Source: JBBDWR01 sp040902745
GTDB lineage: Bacteria; Actinomycetota; UBA4738; HRBIN12
Length of the DNA: 64,000 bases
Reading direction: 5' to 3'
Assembly: GCA_040902745.1 (NCBI GenBank)
Contig: JBBDWR010000012.1
Span: 1 to 64,000 of the forward strand
Part shown: one piece after another, positions 25,730-34,798 of the stretch
How positions within the stretch are numbered: the stretch's first letter is position 1
Layout: each line of letters opens with the position of its first letter
Position numbers and translations under genes: made by a program
The notes under the pieces: model-generated
Database searches by the model: none
What the model was told of the DNA's origin: nothing
The model's input: only the letters and a program-made list of their open reading frames with translations

Positions 25730-27382
25730 TCAGCGGCTGCCGGCGATCACCGTGCCCATGTCGTCGCCCTGCTCGGGGATCTCGAGCACCCCCGGCGTAC
25801 CCTGGGTCCACAACTGGCTTCCCGCACCCGTGAGCCCGTCGGCTCCTCCGCCGAACAGCACGTGCACAGCGCCGGTGCCGCTGAACTCCGTGTACCCCAC
25901 GTCGTCCTCGAACGGAACACCGATCACGAGGTCGCTTCCCCCGTCGTCCGCGTAGTCGCCGCGCCCCAGGTCGCGGCCGAACGCATCGTCTCGCTCGGCG
26001 GCGTCTGCCACCCCGGCGCTACCCTGGGTCCAGAACTGGTCGGCGGCGGACGAGAGACCGGCGTTCGATCCGTAGAGGACGTTCACCGCGCCCGCGCCGC
26101 TGAACAAGACCTCCTCGTTGGGCACCCCGATCGCGAGATCCGCATGCGCACTCTGCCCGAAGTCGGCTCCGACCAGCGAGAACCCGAAGGACTCATCTGT
26201 GTCCGGGGCGTCGAGCACGCCGCTCGTGCCCTGATGCAGGTACTGATCACCGGCCGCCGTCAGCCCGGCGCCCGAGCCGTACAAGACGTTCACCGCGCCC
26301 GCGTTCGACATGCCGGCAGGGTCCTCTCCCGTGACTCCGATCGCGAGATCCACGACACCGTCGTTGTCGAAGTCGCCACGGCCGAGCGACTGTCCGAAGT
26401 CGTCTCCCTCGCCTGCCGTGCCCATCACGCCCGCCTTGTTCTGATGCAGGAACTGATCGCCCGCAGCCGTCAGTCCGGCCGCCGACCCGTAGATCACATT
26501 GATCGCGCCCGCCTCCGCGAGGTAGCCGGCGCCGCCACAGTTGGTGCCGCCCGCATCGCCGAGGTCCTCTCCGGGAACGCCGACCGCGAGGTCGCCGAAG
26601 CTGTCGTTGTCATAGTCGCCGATCGAGATCGACGTGCCGAAGAACTCCGACTGGCAGTCGAACCCGGCGTCCCGGATCCCCGGGCTGTCTTGGCTCCACA
26701 ACTCGTTGCCGCTCGCCGTCAGCCCGGCCGGAGACCCGTAGAGCACGGCCACCGCGCCCGTGTCGCCCTCGAAGAGCACCGAGATAGCCAGGTCCGCGTA
26801 GTCATCGTCGTTCAGGTACCCGGTGTCGAGGTCGTAGCCGAAGAACTCCGCAGGCGCGGGCGTGTCGAGGATATCCGCGACGTCCTGGTGCCAATACTGC
26901 GAACCGGCGCCCGACAGACCGGCGGGCGTCCCATACAGCACATGCACGGCGCCGGCCGAGCTGACACCGCTCACCTTCTGCCCCCGTGCCGACGATACGA
27001 GGTCGCCGCATCCGTCACCGTCGAAGTCCCCCGCCGCGACGGCGAAACCGAACCGCTCGCCGGGCATCGGATTCGACGCCACTCCCGGACTCCCCTGGTT
27101 CCAGAACTGATCGCCCGCCGCGGTCGGACCGCCGGGACTCCCGTAGAGCACGTGCACCCCGCCGGCAGCCGCGTCCACGCCGATCGTCTCGCCGGGCACG
27201 CCGATCGCGAGATCACGGGAGCCGTCGCCGTCGAAGTCCTTCCACGACTGCATCGACGTCGCACCACATGCGCCACCCGCCGTCGCAGGAACAACCCAGA
27301 GACCGAGGGCGACGAGAGCCAGAACCAACAGAACCAGCGACGGCCGGGAGCGACGGGTCGACGAGGGAACGGAGCGGGACAC
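25730..27382 (-). CDS. Secreted seven-bladed FG-GAP (integrin-alpha-like) beta-propeller
   Basis: The 550-residue protein has a signal peptide (about 10-36) and then seven repeats of about 70 residues. Each has a Ca2+-binding loop (for example DFDGDGSRDLAIGVPGE), a VLYGS strand with PAGL, and a QGSPGV segment. The first blade begins within a calcium loop and the last ends at DDMGTVIAG, exactly the piece that precedes that loop, so the ring closes between the two termini. Blades 3 and 6 have degenerate calcium loops. GTG 27382 is chosen because GGGAGG lies 5 nt before it. The frame extends to 27415 without a ribosome site. The role is probably cell-surface binding. Confidence 0.9.
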   Translation of the reverse strand: MSRSVPSSTRRSRPSLVLLVLALVALGLWVVPATAGGACGATSMQSWKDFDGDGSRDLAIGVPGETIGVDAAAGGVHVLYGSPGGPTAAGDQFWNQGSPGVASNPMPGERFGFAVAAGDFDGDGCGDLVSSARGQKVSGVSSAGAVHVLYGTPAGLSGAGSQYWHQDVADILDTPAPAEFFGYDLDTGYLNDDDYADLAISVLFEGDTGAVAVLYGSPAGLTASGNELWSQDSPGIRDAGFDCQSEFFGTSISIGDYDNDSFGDLAVGVPGEDLGDAGGTNCGGAGYLAEAGAINVIYGSAAGLTAAGDQFLHQNKAGVMGTAGEGDDFGQSLGRGDFDNDGVVDLAIGVTGEDPAGMSNAGAVNVLYGSGAGLTAAGDQYLHQGTSGVLDAPDTDESFGFSLVGADFGQSAHADLAIGVPNEEVLFSGAGAVNVLYGSNAGLSSAADQFWTQGSAGVADAAERDDAFGRDLGRGDYADDGGSDLVIGVPFEDDVGYTEFSGTGAVHVLFGGGADGLTGAGSQLWTQGTPGVLEIPEQGDDMGTVIAGSR

Positions 27383-27609
27383 GGGGGCCTCCCTGGTTCG
27401 AGATCGGACCCTCATCCTCGTCGGAGCGCACAGCCCGGGTCAACCCGGCGTTAGGTCACGCCAGACCCGACTTGGTCTGGATCGCTAGCCCAGGTTCCCG
27501 GGGTCATCTCCTGGCCACTCTTGCGGTTCGTGTGGATCGTGAGGCGCTCATCCGTTCACGACGGCTCGATTTCCGTCTCGCGGGGTCTCCCGGCTACCCT
27601 CGCGACACG

Positions 27610-30225
27610 ATGAAGGCTCCCCATGCGAAAGAGGAGATCCCCGACGCCCTGCGTCGAGAGGTGCGACTCCTCGGCACCGTCCTTGGGCACGTGCTCCGCG
27701 AGAGCGCCGGATCCGACCTATTGGACGAGGTGGAACGGATCCGGCTCGCTGCGATCGCGTTCCGCGGTGTGCCCAACGAGACCCGGCGCGTTGCGGTTAT
27801 GGACCTGGTCGACGACCTCGACGCCGACCGCGCGGAACTGGTCGCGCGCGCCTTCACGGTCTACTTCCAGCTCGTGAACCTGGCGGAGCAGCATCAACGG
27901 ATGCGGGCGCTCCGCGAGCGCGCGCACCGGGGGGAACCACCCCGCCACTCGCTCGAAGAGACCGTCGGCCGGCTCCGCGACGAGCTCGGTGAGGACCAGC
28001 TCGCGGAACTACTCGGACGGCTCGAGATCACGAACGTGATCACCGCCCATCCGACCGAAGCACGCCGACGCGCGGTGGTCGAAACGCTTCGCCGAGTCGC
28101 CGCGCAGCTCGAACGGCTCGACGACCCCCGGCTGGCTCCGGCCGAGCGAGCCGATGTCGAGCGCCGCCTGCACGAGGAGATCGCCGCGCTCTGGCACACG
28201 GATCAACTGCGCCAAGACCGACCGGAACCGCTCGACGAGGTCCGAGCGGCGATGTGGCTCTTCGACGAGACGATCTTCACGCTGGCGCCCGCGTTCTATC
28301 GAGAACTCGATCGGGCCCTCGGTCCCGACGCCGATGGACGGGGATCGGGCCTGCGGCCGCCCGCGTTCGATGCGTTCCTGCGCTGGGGCTCGTGGATCGG
28401 CGGCGATCGCGACGGCAACCCGCGTGTCACGTCCGAGGTCACGCGCCAGGTCCTCGACGTACACGCCGACCACGTGCTGCGGGGGCTCGAGCGCACGACA
28501 CGACGGATCGCGCGGGAACTCTCCGCGTCCGAGCGCGACGTACCCCCGAGCGAGGAACTGCTCCACTCCCTCGAAGAAGATGCTCAGGTCTTCCCGCAAC
28601 TCGCGAAGGACCTCGCGCGCAAGCTCCCCGACGCTCCGCACCGGCGCAAGCTCACCTTGTGCGCCGAACGGCTCGTTCCCACCCCCAGCGGTATCGCCGA
28701 CGGATACCCGAGCCCGTCGTCGCTCTTGGCGGATCTGGCTATCGTGCAGCGTTCGCTCGTGGCCGGGGGCGCCGATCGACTCGCGTACGGCGAACTCCAA
28801 CACCTCGCGTGGCAGGTGGAAACCTTCGGATTCCATCTCGCGGCCCTAGAGATCCGCCAGCACGCGGACGTACACGCCACCGCGCTCGCAGAGCTCCACG
28901 ACGACGCTGCGTCTGCACAGACCGATGAGGTCCTGGCGACCCTTCGGGTGATGGCGCAGTTGCAGCGCCGTTTCGGTCCACAGGCCTGCCGTCGATACGT
29001 CGTCAGCTTCTCGACGTCGGCCGCCGACGTGCTCGCGGTCCACGAGCTGGCGCGGATCGCCGTGCCCGACGGCTCGCTCGCGATCGACGTCGTCCCGCTG
29101 TTCGAGTCGCGAGCTGACCTGCAGCGGGCACCGAAGATCCTCGACGACCTGATCTCCGATCCCGAGTTCGCGCGGCGACTCCAGACTCGGGGGCGGCGCC
29201 TCGAAGTGATGCTCGGCTACTCGGACTCGGCGAAGGACGTCGGGTTCCTCGCGGCAAACCTCGCGCTGTACGAAGCTCAGCGGAACCTCGCGGCGTGGGC
29301 GCGACGCAACGACGTTCGGCTGACCTTGTTCCACGGGCGAGGCGGTGCGCTCGGGCGTGGAGGCGGACCCGCCGGACGGGCGATCCTCGGGCAGGCTCCC
29401 GGATCGGTCGACGGCCGCTTCAAGGTCACCGAACAGGGAGAGGTCGTGGTCGAGCGCTACGGGGATCGCCGCGTCGCGTTGCGCCACCTCGAGCAGGTCA
29501 CGAGCGCGGTACTCACCGTCTCGACCCCCGAGGCGATCCGTGCTGCCGACGTCGAGGAACGCTTCGACGTTCCGGCCCGAGAGATCGCCGTCGCGTCGGA
29601 GCGCGCCTGGCGCGACCTCGTCGAACGCGAGGGTTTCGCAGGGTACTTCGCGCGCGTGACTCCGATCACCGAACTCTCGGAGCTCGCGATCGGATCACGC
29701 CCCGCTCGGCGCGACGCCGGCGAGGGACTCGACCGACTCCGCGCGATCCCGTGGGTCTTCGCCTGGAGCCAGAACCGCTGCAACCTTCCCGGCTGGTACG
29801 GCCTCGGAACCGGACTCGCGGCGATCGACATCGATGTGCTCCGCGCGATGTACGAGCAGTGGCCGTTCTTCACCAGCGTGCTCGAGAACGCCCAGCTCTC
29901 CCTGGCGAAGGCCGACCTGCCGATCGCCGAGCTCTACCTCGCACTCGGTGAGGACGACGAGGTTCGCCGCGCGATCAAGCAGGAGTACGAGCGCACCGTC
30001 GACCTCGTGCTGCGCGTGACACGGCAGGAGGCGGTGCTCGAACCTCGGGTGGTCTTGCGGCGAGCGATCGAATTGCGAAATCCCTACGTGGACGCCTTGT
30101 CGTTCCTCCAGGTCCGGTTCCTGCGCGAACTCCGTGCGGCGCAGGGCGAGAACGAGGCGCAATCGCGTCGACTGGTGCAACTGACGATCAACGGCATCGC
30201 CGCCGGTCTGCAGAACACGGGCTGA
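27610..30225 (+). CDS. ppc: Phosphoenolpyruvate carboxylase
   Basis: PEPC makes oxaloacetate from PEP and bicarbonate to replenish the TCA cycle. The 871-residue protein has bacterial length. It shows TAHPTEARRRAVV (145-157; catalytic His147), GSWIGGDRDGNPRVT (about 260-274), MLGYSDSAKDVGFLAAN (about 537-553) and FHGRGGALGRGGGPAGRAIL (about 577-596), and it ends at NTG as in the family. The ATG 27610 start fits family N-termini. TACCCT ends 9 nt before it, and there is no ribosome site. The gene is monocistronic. Confidence 0.97.
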   Translation: MKAPHAKEEIPDALRREVRLLGTVLGHVLRESAGSDLLDEVERIRLAAIAFRGVPNETRRVAVMDLVDDLDADRAELVARAFTVYFQLVNLAEQHQRMRALRERAHRGEPPRHSLEETVGRLRDELGEDQLAELLGRLEITNVITAHPTEARRRAVVETLRRVAAQLERLDDPRLAPAERADVERRLHEEIAALWHTDQLRQDRPEPLDEVRAAMWLFDETIFTLAPAFYRELDRALGPDADGRGSGLRPPAFDAFLRWGSWIGGDRDGNPRVTSEVTRQVLDVHADHVLRGLERTTRRIARELSASERDVPPSEELLHSLEEDAQVFPQLAKDLARKLPDAPHRRKLTLCAERLVPTPSGIADGYPSPSSLLADLAIVQRSLVAGGADRLAYGELQHLAWQVETFGFHLAALEIRQHADVHATALAELHDDAASAQTDEVLATLRVMAQLQRRFGPQACRRYVVSFSTSAADVLAVHELARIAVPDGSLAIDVVPLFESRADLQRAPKILDDLISDPEFARRLQTRGRRLEVMLGYSDSAKDVGFLAANLALYEAQRNLAAWARRNDVRLTLFHGRGGALGRGGGPAGRAILGQAPGSVDGRFKVTEQGEVVVERYGDRRVALRHLEQVTSAVLTVSTPEAIRAADVEERFDVPAREIAVASERAWRDLVEREGFAGYFARVTPITELSELAIGSRPARRDAGEGLDRLRAIPWVFAWSQNRCNLPGWYGLGTGLAAIDIDVLRAMYEQWPFFTSVLENAQLSLAKADLPIAELYLALGEDDEVRRAIKQEYERTVDLVLRVTRQEAVLEPRVVLRRAIELRNPYVDALSFLQVRFLRELRAAQGENEAQSRRLVQLTINGIAAGLQNTG

Positions 30226-30254
30226 CGAGCCTTCAGGGTCCGGTTTCCCGGCGC

Positions 30255-31115
30255 CTAGGCCTCGGCCAGCCACCGGGCGCATTCGACCTGATCGGCATCC
30301 GCGCCGTCGTCGTCCAACGACCATGCGACGGTCTGCGCCAGCGCCCAGCGGCGGGCGCGCTCACGGTCAAGACCCAGCGCTCCCGTCAATCGATCGAGAC
30401 GGTCACGGACCTGATCGAGACCCGAACCCAGCTCTCTTCCGCGCACGAGCGCCACGATCGAGAACTCTCGCTCTCCCACGAGCGGCTTCGGGTCGATCAC
30501 AAGCCACGGCTCCCGCTGCGCCCGCAGGATGTTGCCGGCGTGCAGATCCTGGTGTACGAGCACCTGCTCGCCCTGGGTCCCGGACAACGCCGAGATCGCG
30601 TCGAGGGCGGCCTCAAGCAACGAGTGCTCGAAGGGGGCGCCGGTGGCTTCCCAGGTTCGCTCCAGACCCTTCGACCACCACGCGGCCTCCTTCGCCAGCG
30701 ACCGGAACGGAGCGGCGGCTGGTTTCCACAGCCGCGGTAAGAGCGCGATCGCCGCATCGAGCGCGGCGTCGGGCCCCGCTTTCGACAGCGGCGTTCCCGG
30801 CTCGCACCGCTCGAGCAACAACGCATGTCGGCGCGGGTCGAACGCGAGCAACCGGATCGCACCCTCCCCGGCCCAGCGCAACAACGCGGCGGCCTCGTGT
30901 TCGCTCTCCCGATCGGGGAACTGCACCTTCAGCACCGCGGAGGATCCGTCGGCTCGCGTCGCCGGCAAGGCGAGCGACGCGAACGCGTAGGCGAACGGCT
31001 CGCCGAGATCGAGCCTCCAACGGAACGCGCACTCCTCGACGAGCCTCGGCAGGCGCTCGAGCCATTCACGGCCCTCCTCGGAATCCTCGAGCCAACGCAG
31101 CCCCTTGTGGATCAC
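30255..31115 (-). CDS. Aminoglycoside/hydroxyurea phosphotransferase family kinase
   Basis: The 286-residue protein is of the APH(6)/hydroxyurea kinase type. It shows the Brenner-type motif VLVHQDLHAGNIL (about 190-202) and the DFG-equivalent VIDPKPLVGEREFSI (about 211-225), with VLKVQFPDRESEHEAAAL (about 61-78) carrying the ATP-binding lysine and the glutamate. It might inactivate streptomycin-type aminoglycosides or a metabolite. GTG 31115 overlaps the stop of a short acetyltransferase-like ORF in a GTGA, and AAGG lies upstream. No other resistance genes are nearby. Confidence 0.86.
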   Translation of the reverse strand: MIHKGLRWLEDSEEGREWLERLPRLVEECAFRWRLDLGEPFAYAFASLALPATRADGSSAVLKVQFPDRESEHEAAALLRWAGEGAIRLLAFDPRRHALLLERCEPGTPLSKAGPDAALDAAIALLPRLWKPAAAPFRSLAKEAAWWSKGLERTWEATGAPFEHSLLEAALDAISALSGTQGEQVLVHQDLHAGNILRAQREPWLVIDPKPLVGEREFSIVALVRGRELGSGLDQVRDRLDRLTGALGLDRERARRWALAQTVAWSLDDDGADADQVECARWLAEA

Positions 31116-31267
31116 GCGCGCGCCTTGGCAGCAGGATCCCCACGCGAGCCGATCCCCCGCCGGAAGTGGGAGGGTGCGACATAGAGCTCGTCGAGATCGG
31201 CGACCGTGCCGGTCGGGTCTTCCTCCCACGGCCCCGCTCTGGCGAAGCCGACGATGTCTTCGCCCAT
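31112..31267 (-). pseudogene. GNAT acetyltransferase remnant (acetyl-CoA-binding motif only)
   Basis: A 51-codon frame encodes only the central GNAT motif (VADLDELYVAPSHFRRGIGS), which is the acetyl-CoA-binding loop R-x-x-G-I-G, and then ends in unrelated residues. Normal GNAT proteins have 140-180 residues, so the N-terminal and C-terminal thirds are missing. It sits between the VWA gene (12 bp upstream) and the kinase, and overlaps the kinase start in a GTGA. It may be a decayed gene whose leader still couples translation of the kinase, or a sequencing frameshift. Confidence 0.5.
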
Positions 31268-31278
31268 CACGCCTGCTC

Positions 31279-32481
31279 CTATCCGCCGAGAACGTCGGCC
31301 AGCTCCTCCAGGCTCTCGAGGTTGTGGCCGGGAAGGAACACATCGATCGATGGGAGCGCCGCGGCCATACCCTTCGCGAGCGGTTCGTAGCGAGGGCTTC
31401 CCTTCAACGGGTTCACCCAAACGACCTCGTGGGCCAGGCGACGCAGTCGCTTCATCTGCTGCCGCAGCATCGCGGGGTCCCCGCGCTCCAACCCGTCGGA
31501 GCAGATCACCACCACCGAGCCCCGCAACGCCGTGCGCTGGCTCCAGCCGTCGAGCAGCTCCTTCAGACTCGCGCCGATCCGGGTGCCGCCCTCCCAGTCC
31601 TCGACGGTGCGCCCGATCTCGTGGAGCGCGCGATCCGGATCTTTGGTCCGCAACGTCCGCGTGGCCCGCGTCAGACGGGTCCCGAAGCAGAACACCTCGA
31701 CCTTTCGGCCCGCCGCCATCGCCGCGTAGCCGAACTGCATCAGTGCCCGCGCGTATGGGCTCATCGATCCCGACACATCCAGGACGAGAACCAGCGGACG
31801 CAGGCGGGTTCCCCGGACACGCCACGCGCGGTCGAACGGCTCGCCCTGGGTGCGCAGCGAGCGACGGATCGTGCCCGCAACGTCGAAGCGCGGCCCCCTG
31901 CGCGAGGATCGGAACCGGCGGGTCGAACGCGACGGCATGCGGACGGCGAGCCGGCGGATCAGTAGGTACACGCGTTGCCGTTCGTCGTCGGCGAGGTCGG
32001 CGAACGAGCGTTCGCGGAGCACCTCCGCCGCGCTCGCGACGATCCGCAGCGCCTCCTCGTCTCCTTCTTCGGGCTCCTCGGCTCCCGCGCCCCGCCAGGA
32101 GGCCGCCGTCTGCCCCACCACCCGTGTCGGACCCGTCGGCGGCTCGTCCCACTCGACGTCACCGGGAACCTCGGTCGACGGCAGCGCCAGCAGCAACTCC
32201 GGAGCCACCTCGGTGCGCTCACTCCTGCAAAACCACGACGGGAACACCTCGTCGTAGACCACGATGTCCTCGTGCCGCCCGACGAGGGCGGCACGTCCCG
32301 CCCAGTAGAGCTCGTCGCGCCCAGCGGGCGACAGCGCCCCGACGGCGCGGACGAATGTCAGGATCCGACCGGTCCCTACGGGAAGTCCACGTGCGCGGAG
32401 CTCCCTCCCGAACCCGACGAGCCGTTCGACCGCCCCCGTGCCGCCCTCGCCGAGGCCCTCCGCGCCGGGGTCGTCAGCCAT
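31279..32481 (-). CDS. VWA-domain protein, CoxE-like
   Basis: The 400-residue protein has a C-terminal von Willebrand A domain. The MIDAS metal site is DVSGSMSPYA (235-244), with downstream GGTRIG and ICSDGLERGD. CoxE-type proteins pair with a MoxR ATPase (CoxD) and help insert or sulfurate the Mo/Cu centre of CO dehydrogenase and related enzymes. Its 5' end overlaps the 3' end of the MoxR gene by 8 bp, so the two are coupled. The enzyme cluster they probably serve (coxMS, xdhC, coxG) lies 5 kb away. Confidence 0.88.
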   Translation of the reverse strand: MADDPGAEGLGEGGTGAVERLVGFGRELRARGLPVGTGRILTFVRAVGALSPAGRDELYWAGRAALVGRHEDIVVYDEVFPSWFCRSERTEVAPELLLALPSTEVPGDVEWDEPPTGPTRVVGQTAASWRGAGAEEPEEGDEEALRIVASAAEVLRERSFADLADDERQRVYLLIRRLAVRMPSRSTRRFRSSRRGPRFDVAGTIRRSLRTQGEPFDRAWRVRGTRLRPLVLVLDVSGSMSPYARALMQFGYAAMAAGRKVEVFCFGTRLTRATRTLRTKDPDRALHEIGRTVEDWEGGTRIGASLKELLDGWSQRTALRGSVVVICSDGLERGDPAMLRQQMKRLRRLAHEVVWVNPLKGSPRYEPLAKGMAAALPSIDVFLPGHNLESLEELADVLGG

Positions 32482-33355
32482 CGTCGGCGACCATCTCGGT
32501 GAGGCGGGCGGCGGCCAACTCCTGATCCTCGTGGTCCTTCAACACGGCACCCAACGTCGCTTCGGCGGTGTCGGCATCGAGCCGGTCTGCCCCCAAGAAC
32601 GCGACCGCGTGCGCCCAGTCGATCGTCTCGGCCACCCCCGGTCGCTTCGCGATGTCCAACTCCCGCAACCGGGCCGCGGCGCGCGCGACGTCGCGGGCGA
32701 GGGCCTCGCCCACCTCGGGAGCGCGGGCCCGGACGATCTCGACCTCGCGTTCCACGCCCGGGTGATCGATCCAGTGATACAGGCAGCGTCGCTTGAGCGC
32801 GTCGTGCAGCTCGCGGGTCCGGTTCGACGTCACGATCACGATCGGCGGTTCGGCCGCCTCGATCCGTCCGACCTCGGGGATCGTCACCGCGAACTCCGAA
32901 AGGATCTCCAGCAAGAAGGCCTCGAACTCGTCGTCGGCACGATCCAGCTCGTCCACCAGCAGCACCGCGCTCGACCCGGCGCGGATCGCAGCCAGCAGGG
33001 GACGCTCCACGAGGTAGTCGGGACCGAACAGGTCCTCGACGTGGGCCGTCGCACCGGCGGGGTCCATCGCGCGGACCGCGATCAGCTGGCGCGAATAGTT
33101 CCACTCGTACAGGGCCTGATTCGCGTCGATGCCTTCGTAGCACTGCAGGCGGATCAGATCGCGTCCGAGCAGCGAGGCGAGCACCTTCGCCACCTCGGTC
33201 TTGCCGACGCCCGCCTCCCCTTCCAGCAGCAGCGGCTTGTCGAGCGAGATCGCGAGGTAGATCGACGTCGCGAGGCCCGCATCGGCCAGGTAGCGCTCCC
33301 CGGCCAGGGCGTCGGTGAGCTCCTCGACGGACGCGAACGGGCTTCGGTCGGACAT
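32474..33355 (-). CDS. MoxR-family AAA+ ATPase, CoxD-like
   Basis: The 293-residue AAA+ protein shows Walker A GEAGVGKTE (46-54), Walker B VLLVDELDRAD (about 131-141), sensor 1 in IVTSNRTRELHDALKRRC (about 174-191) and a C-terminal helical lid. MoxR ATPases with a VWA partner act as metal-centre chaperones, and CoxD is the version for Mo-containing CO dehydrogenase. It is translationally coupled to the VWA gene. No promoter is obvious apart from the 98-bp gap to the glycosidase gene. Confidence 0.9.
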   Translation of the reverse strand: MSDRSPFASVEELTDALAGERYLADAGLATSIYLAISLDKPLLLEGEAGVGKTEVAKVLASLLGRDLIRLQCYEGIDANQALYEWNYSRQLIAVRAMDPAGATAHVEDLFGPDYLVERPLLAAIRAGSSAVLLVDELDRADDEFEAFLLEILSEFAVTIPEVGRIEAAEPPIVIVTSNRTRELHDALKRRCLYHWIDHPGVEREVEIVRARAPEVGEALARDVARAAARLRELDIAKRPGVAETIDWAHAVAFLGADRLDADTAEATLGAVLKDHEDQELAAARLTEMVADDG

Positions 33356-33453
33356 CGTGGCGTCAGCCTAACCGTCGCGTGGGGAGAGGATCGTTCCCCC
33401 GCCGGCGCCGGGCCGGGACCCGGACCGACGGGGGGACGCTTGTCGGTCCGCGG

Positions 33454-34761
33454 CTACCCGCCGAGCGCGTCCAGCAGCCCGCCGGTAGAGGCCGGATCGG
33501 TCATCGCGGCATGCTCGGCGGCTGCGGCCCTGCGGTCGGACACCAGGGAGTGCGCGACCCGTGCCGGGTTCGGCTCGGAGGCGTCGCTTCCCGGAAGCAC
33601 CAGGATCGCGTTCGTGAGCGGACGTTCGCCGCCGTCGGACGGTCGGTTCACGACGCCGCGACCCCGCACCCACATCGTCGCCCCACCTCCACCGTCCAGG
33701 TTGACGGCGTAGCGGGCGTTCAGGTCGAGGAAGATCTGCGCGAAGCCTTCGGGCGTGACGCCCTTGGAGGAGCTCGACCGGCCGTCGACAGCGATCAGCA
33801 GCACCGTCCCATCGGCTTTGATGCCGACGCCGGAACGCGGGTTACGATCGCAGAAGTACCAGTCGCACCCGTCATCGGCCACCTTGCGCCCGTTCTGCAC
33901 GAGCAAGGGAGCGCCGCCGATCACGTCCATCGTCTTTCGCCAGTCGGCGACCCTCCACGTGAGCCGAACGGTGGAGGCGACCCGCATCGGCTCGATCACG
34001 TTGTTCGCGGCGGACGTGTCGCGCTTCGCGGTCAGCAGCAGACCACCGGCGACCGGCGGCGGACTGCCGCACACGTTCTTGTCGACCGTGTAGTCGCGCA
34101 CGAGGCCGACGTTGCCGCCGCCGAACCGGTAGGGGCCGTCGGCGACGAGCTTGGCTGCGCAGACCCCGCTGCCCGGCGCCTTCTGCCGTGAGCCGCCGGT
34201 CGGCGTGAAGGCAGAGACCTCCGCTCCGGTCGGCTGACCGGAGTTCCACTCGTCGACGTCGAAGGAGTTGCTCGTTCGCGTGTTGAGGCCCGTGGCGGAG
34301 ATGTTCAGGTTGTCGAGGTAGGCGTCCGCCTTGTCGCGCGCAACCGAGAAGCTGGCACCTTTGTTGAGCCCCCCGGAGATCAGGTTGCCGTCCTCGGCGA
34401 AGGGATGCACCGGCATCCCGTTGTCGGAGAAGTCTCCGTTGATGCCCGCGAGCGCGTTGCGGTTCCCGGCGATCGAGCTGAGCTTGGCGTAGCTCCCGAA
34501 CACGTTACCGGCCATCGCCACGTCCACGGTCCCGGCCTTCTGCGGCGCGAGCGAGATCACGTAGTAGCGCAGGGGGATCGCCGATTTCGTCACGGTCGTG
34601 AAGCTGACCCCCGACCCCAGGGACACCTTCCGGGCCTCTGCTCGCGTCTTGGCAGCCGCCCGACGTCCGGGATCGACGGCGCCCGCGGACGGAACGACGA
34701 AGGCCGCCCCCACGAGGGCGGCCAGTGCGAGGCACGCGACAAGTCCCCGGGAACGGTTCAT
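33454..34761 (-). CDS. Secreted phosphodiester glycosidase (NAGPA-domain) protein
   Basis: The 435-residue protein has a signal peptide (1-27) and a NAGPA-type domain recognised by INGDFSDNGMPVHPF (about 115-129), VLLIAVDGRSSSSKG (about 335-349) and YAVNLDGGGGATMWV (about 366-380). The human homologue uncovers mannose-6-phosphate. Bacterial members probably cleave phosphodiester-linked sugars of teichoic acids or exopolymers. Two cysteines in GCDWYFCD likely form a disulfide. ATG 34761 was chosen because AAGGAG lies 3 nt before it. Confidence 0.87.
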   Translation of the reverse strand: MNRSRGLVACLALAALVGAAFVVPSAGAVDPGRRAAAKTRAEARKVSLGSGVSFTTVTKSAIPLRYYVISLAPQKAGTVDVAMAGNVFGSYAKLSSIAGNRNALAGINGDFSDNGMPVHPFAEDGNLISGGLNKGASFSVARDKADAYLDNLNISATGLNTRTSNSFDVDEWNSGQPTGAEVSAFTPTGGSRQKAPGSGVCAAKLVADGPYRFGGGNVGLVRDYTVDKNVCGSPPPVAGGLLLTAKRDTSAANNVIEPMRVASTVRLTWRVADWRKTMDVIGGAPLLVQNGRKVADDGCDWYFCDRNPRSGVGIKADGTVLLIAVDGRSSSSKGVTPEGFAQIFLDLNARYAVNLDGGGGATMWVRGRGVVNRPSDGGERPLTNAILVLPGSDASEPNPARVAHSLVSDRRAAAAEHAAMTDPASTGGLLDALGG

Positions 34762-34798
34762 GTACTCCTTGTCGGCCGACAGGCCTACAAATCTTGAG

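Noticed and set aside
25862..27454. Long 530-codon plus-strand frame
   Set aside because: It is antisense to the FG-GAP gene and shows only repeated RD/VH-rich composition. The minus strand has a signal peptide, calcium loops and a ribosome site.
29295..29951. Plus-strand frame inside ppc
   Set aside because: It overlaps catalytic motifs of PEP carboxylase in another frame and is Arg-rich without domains.
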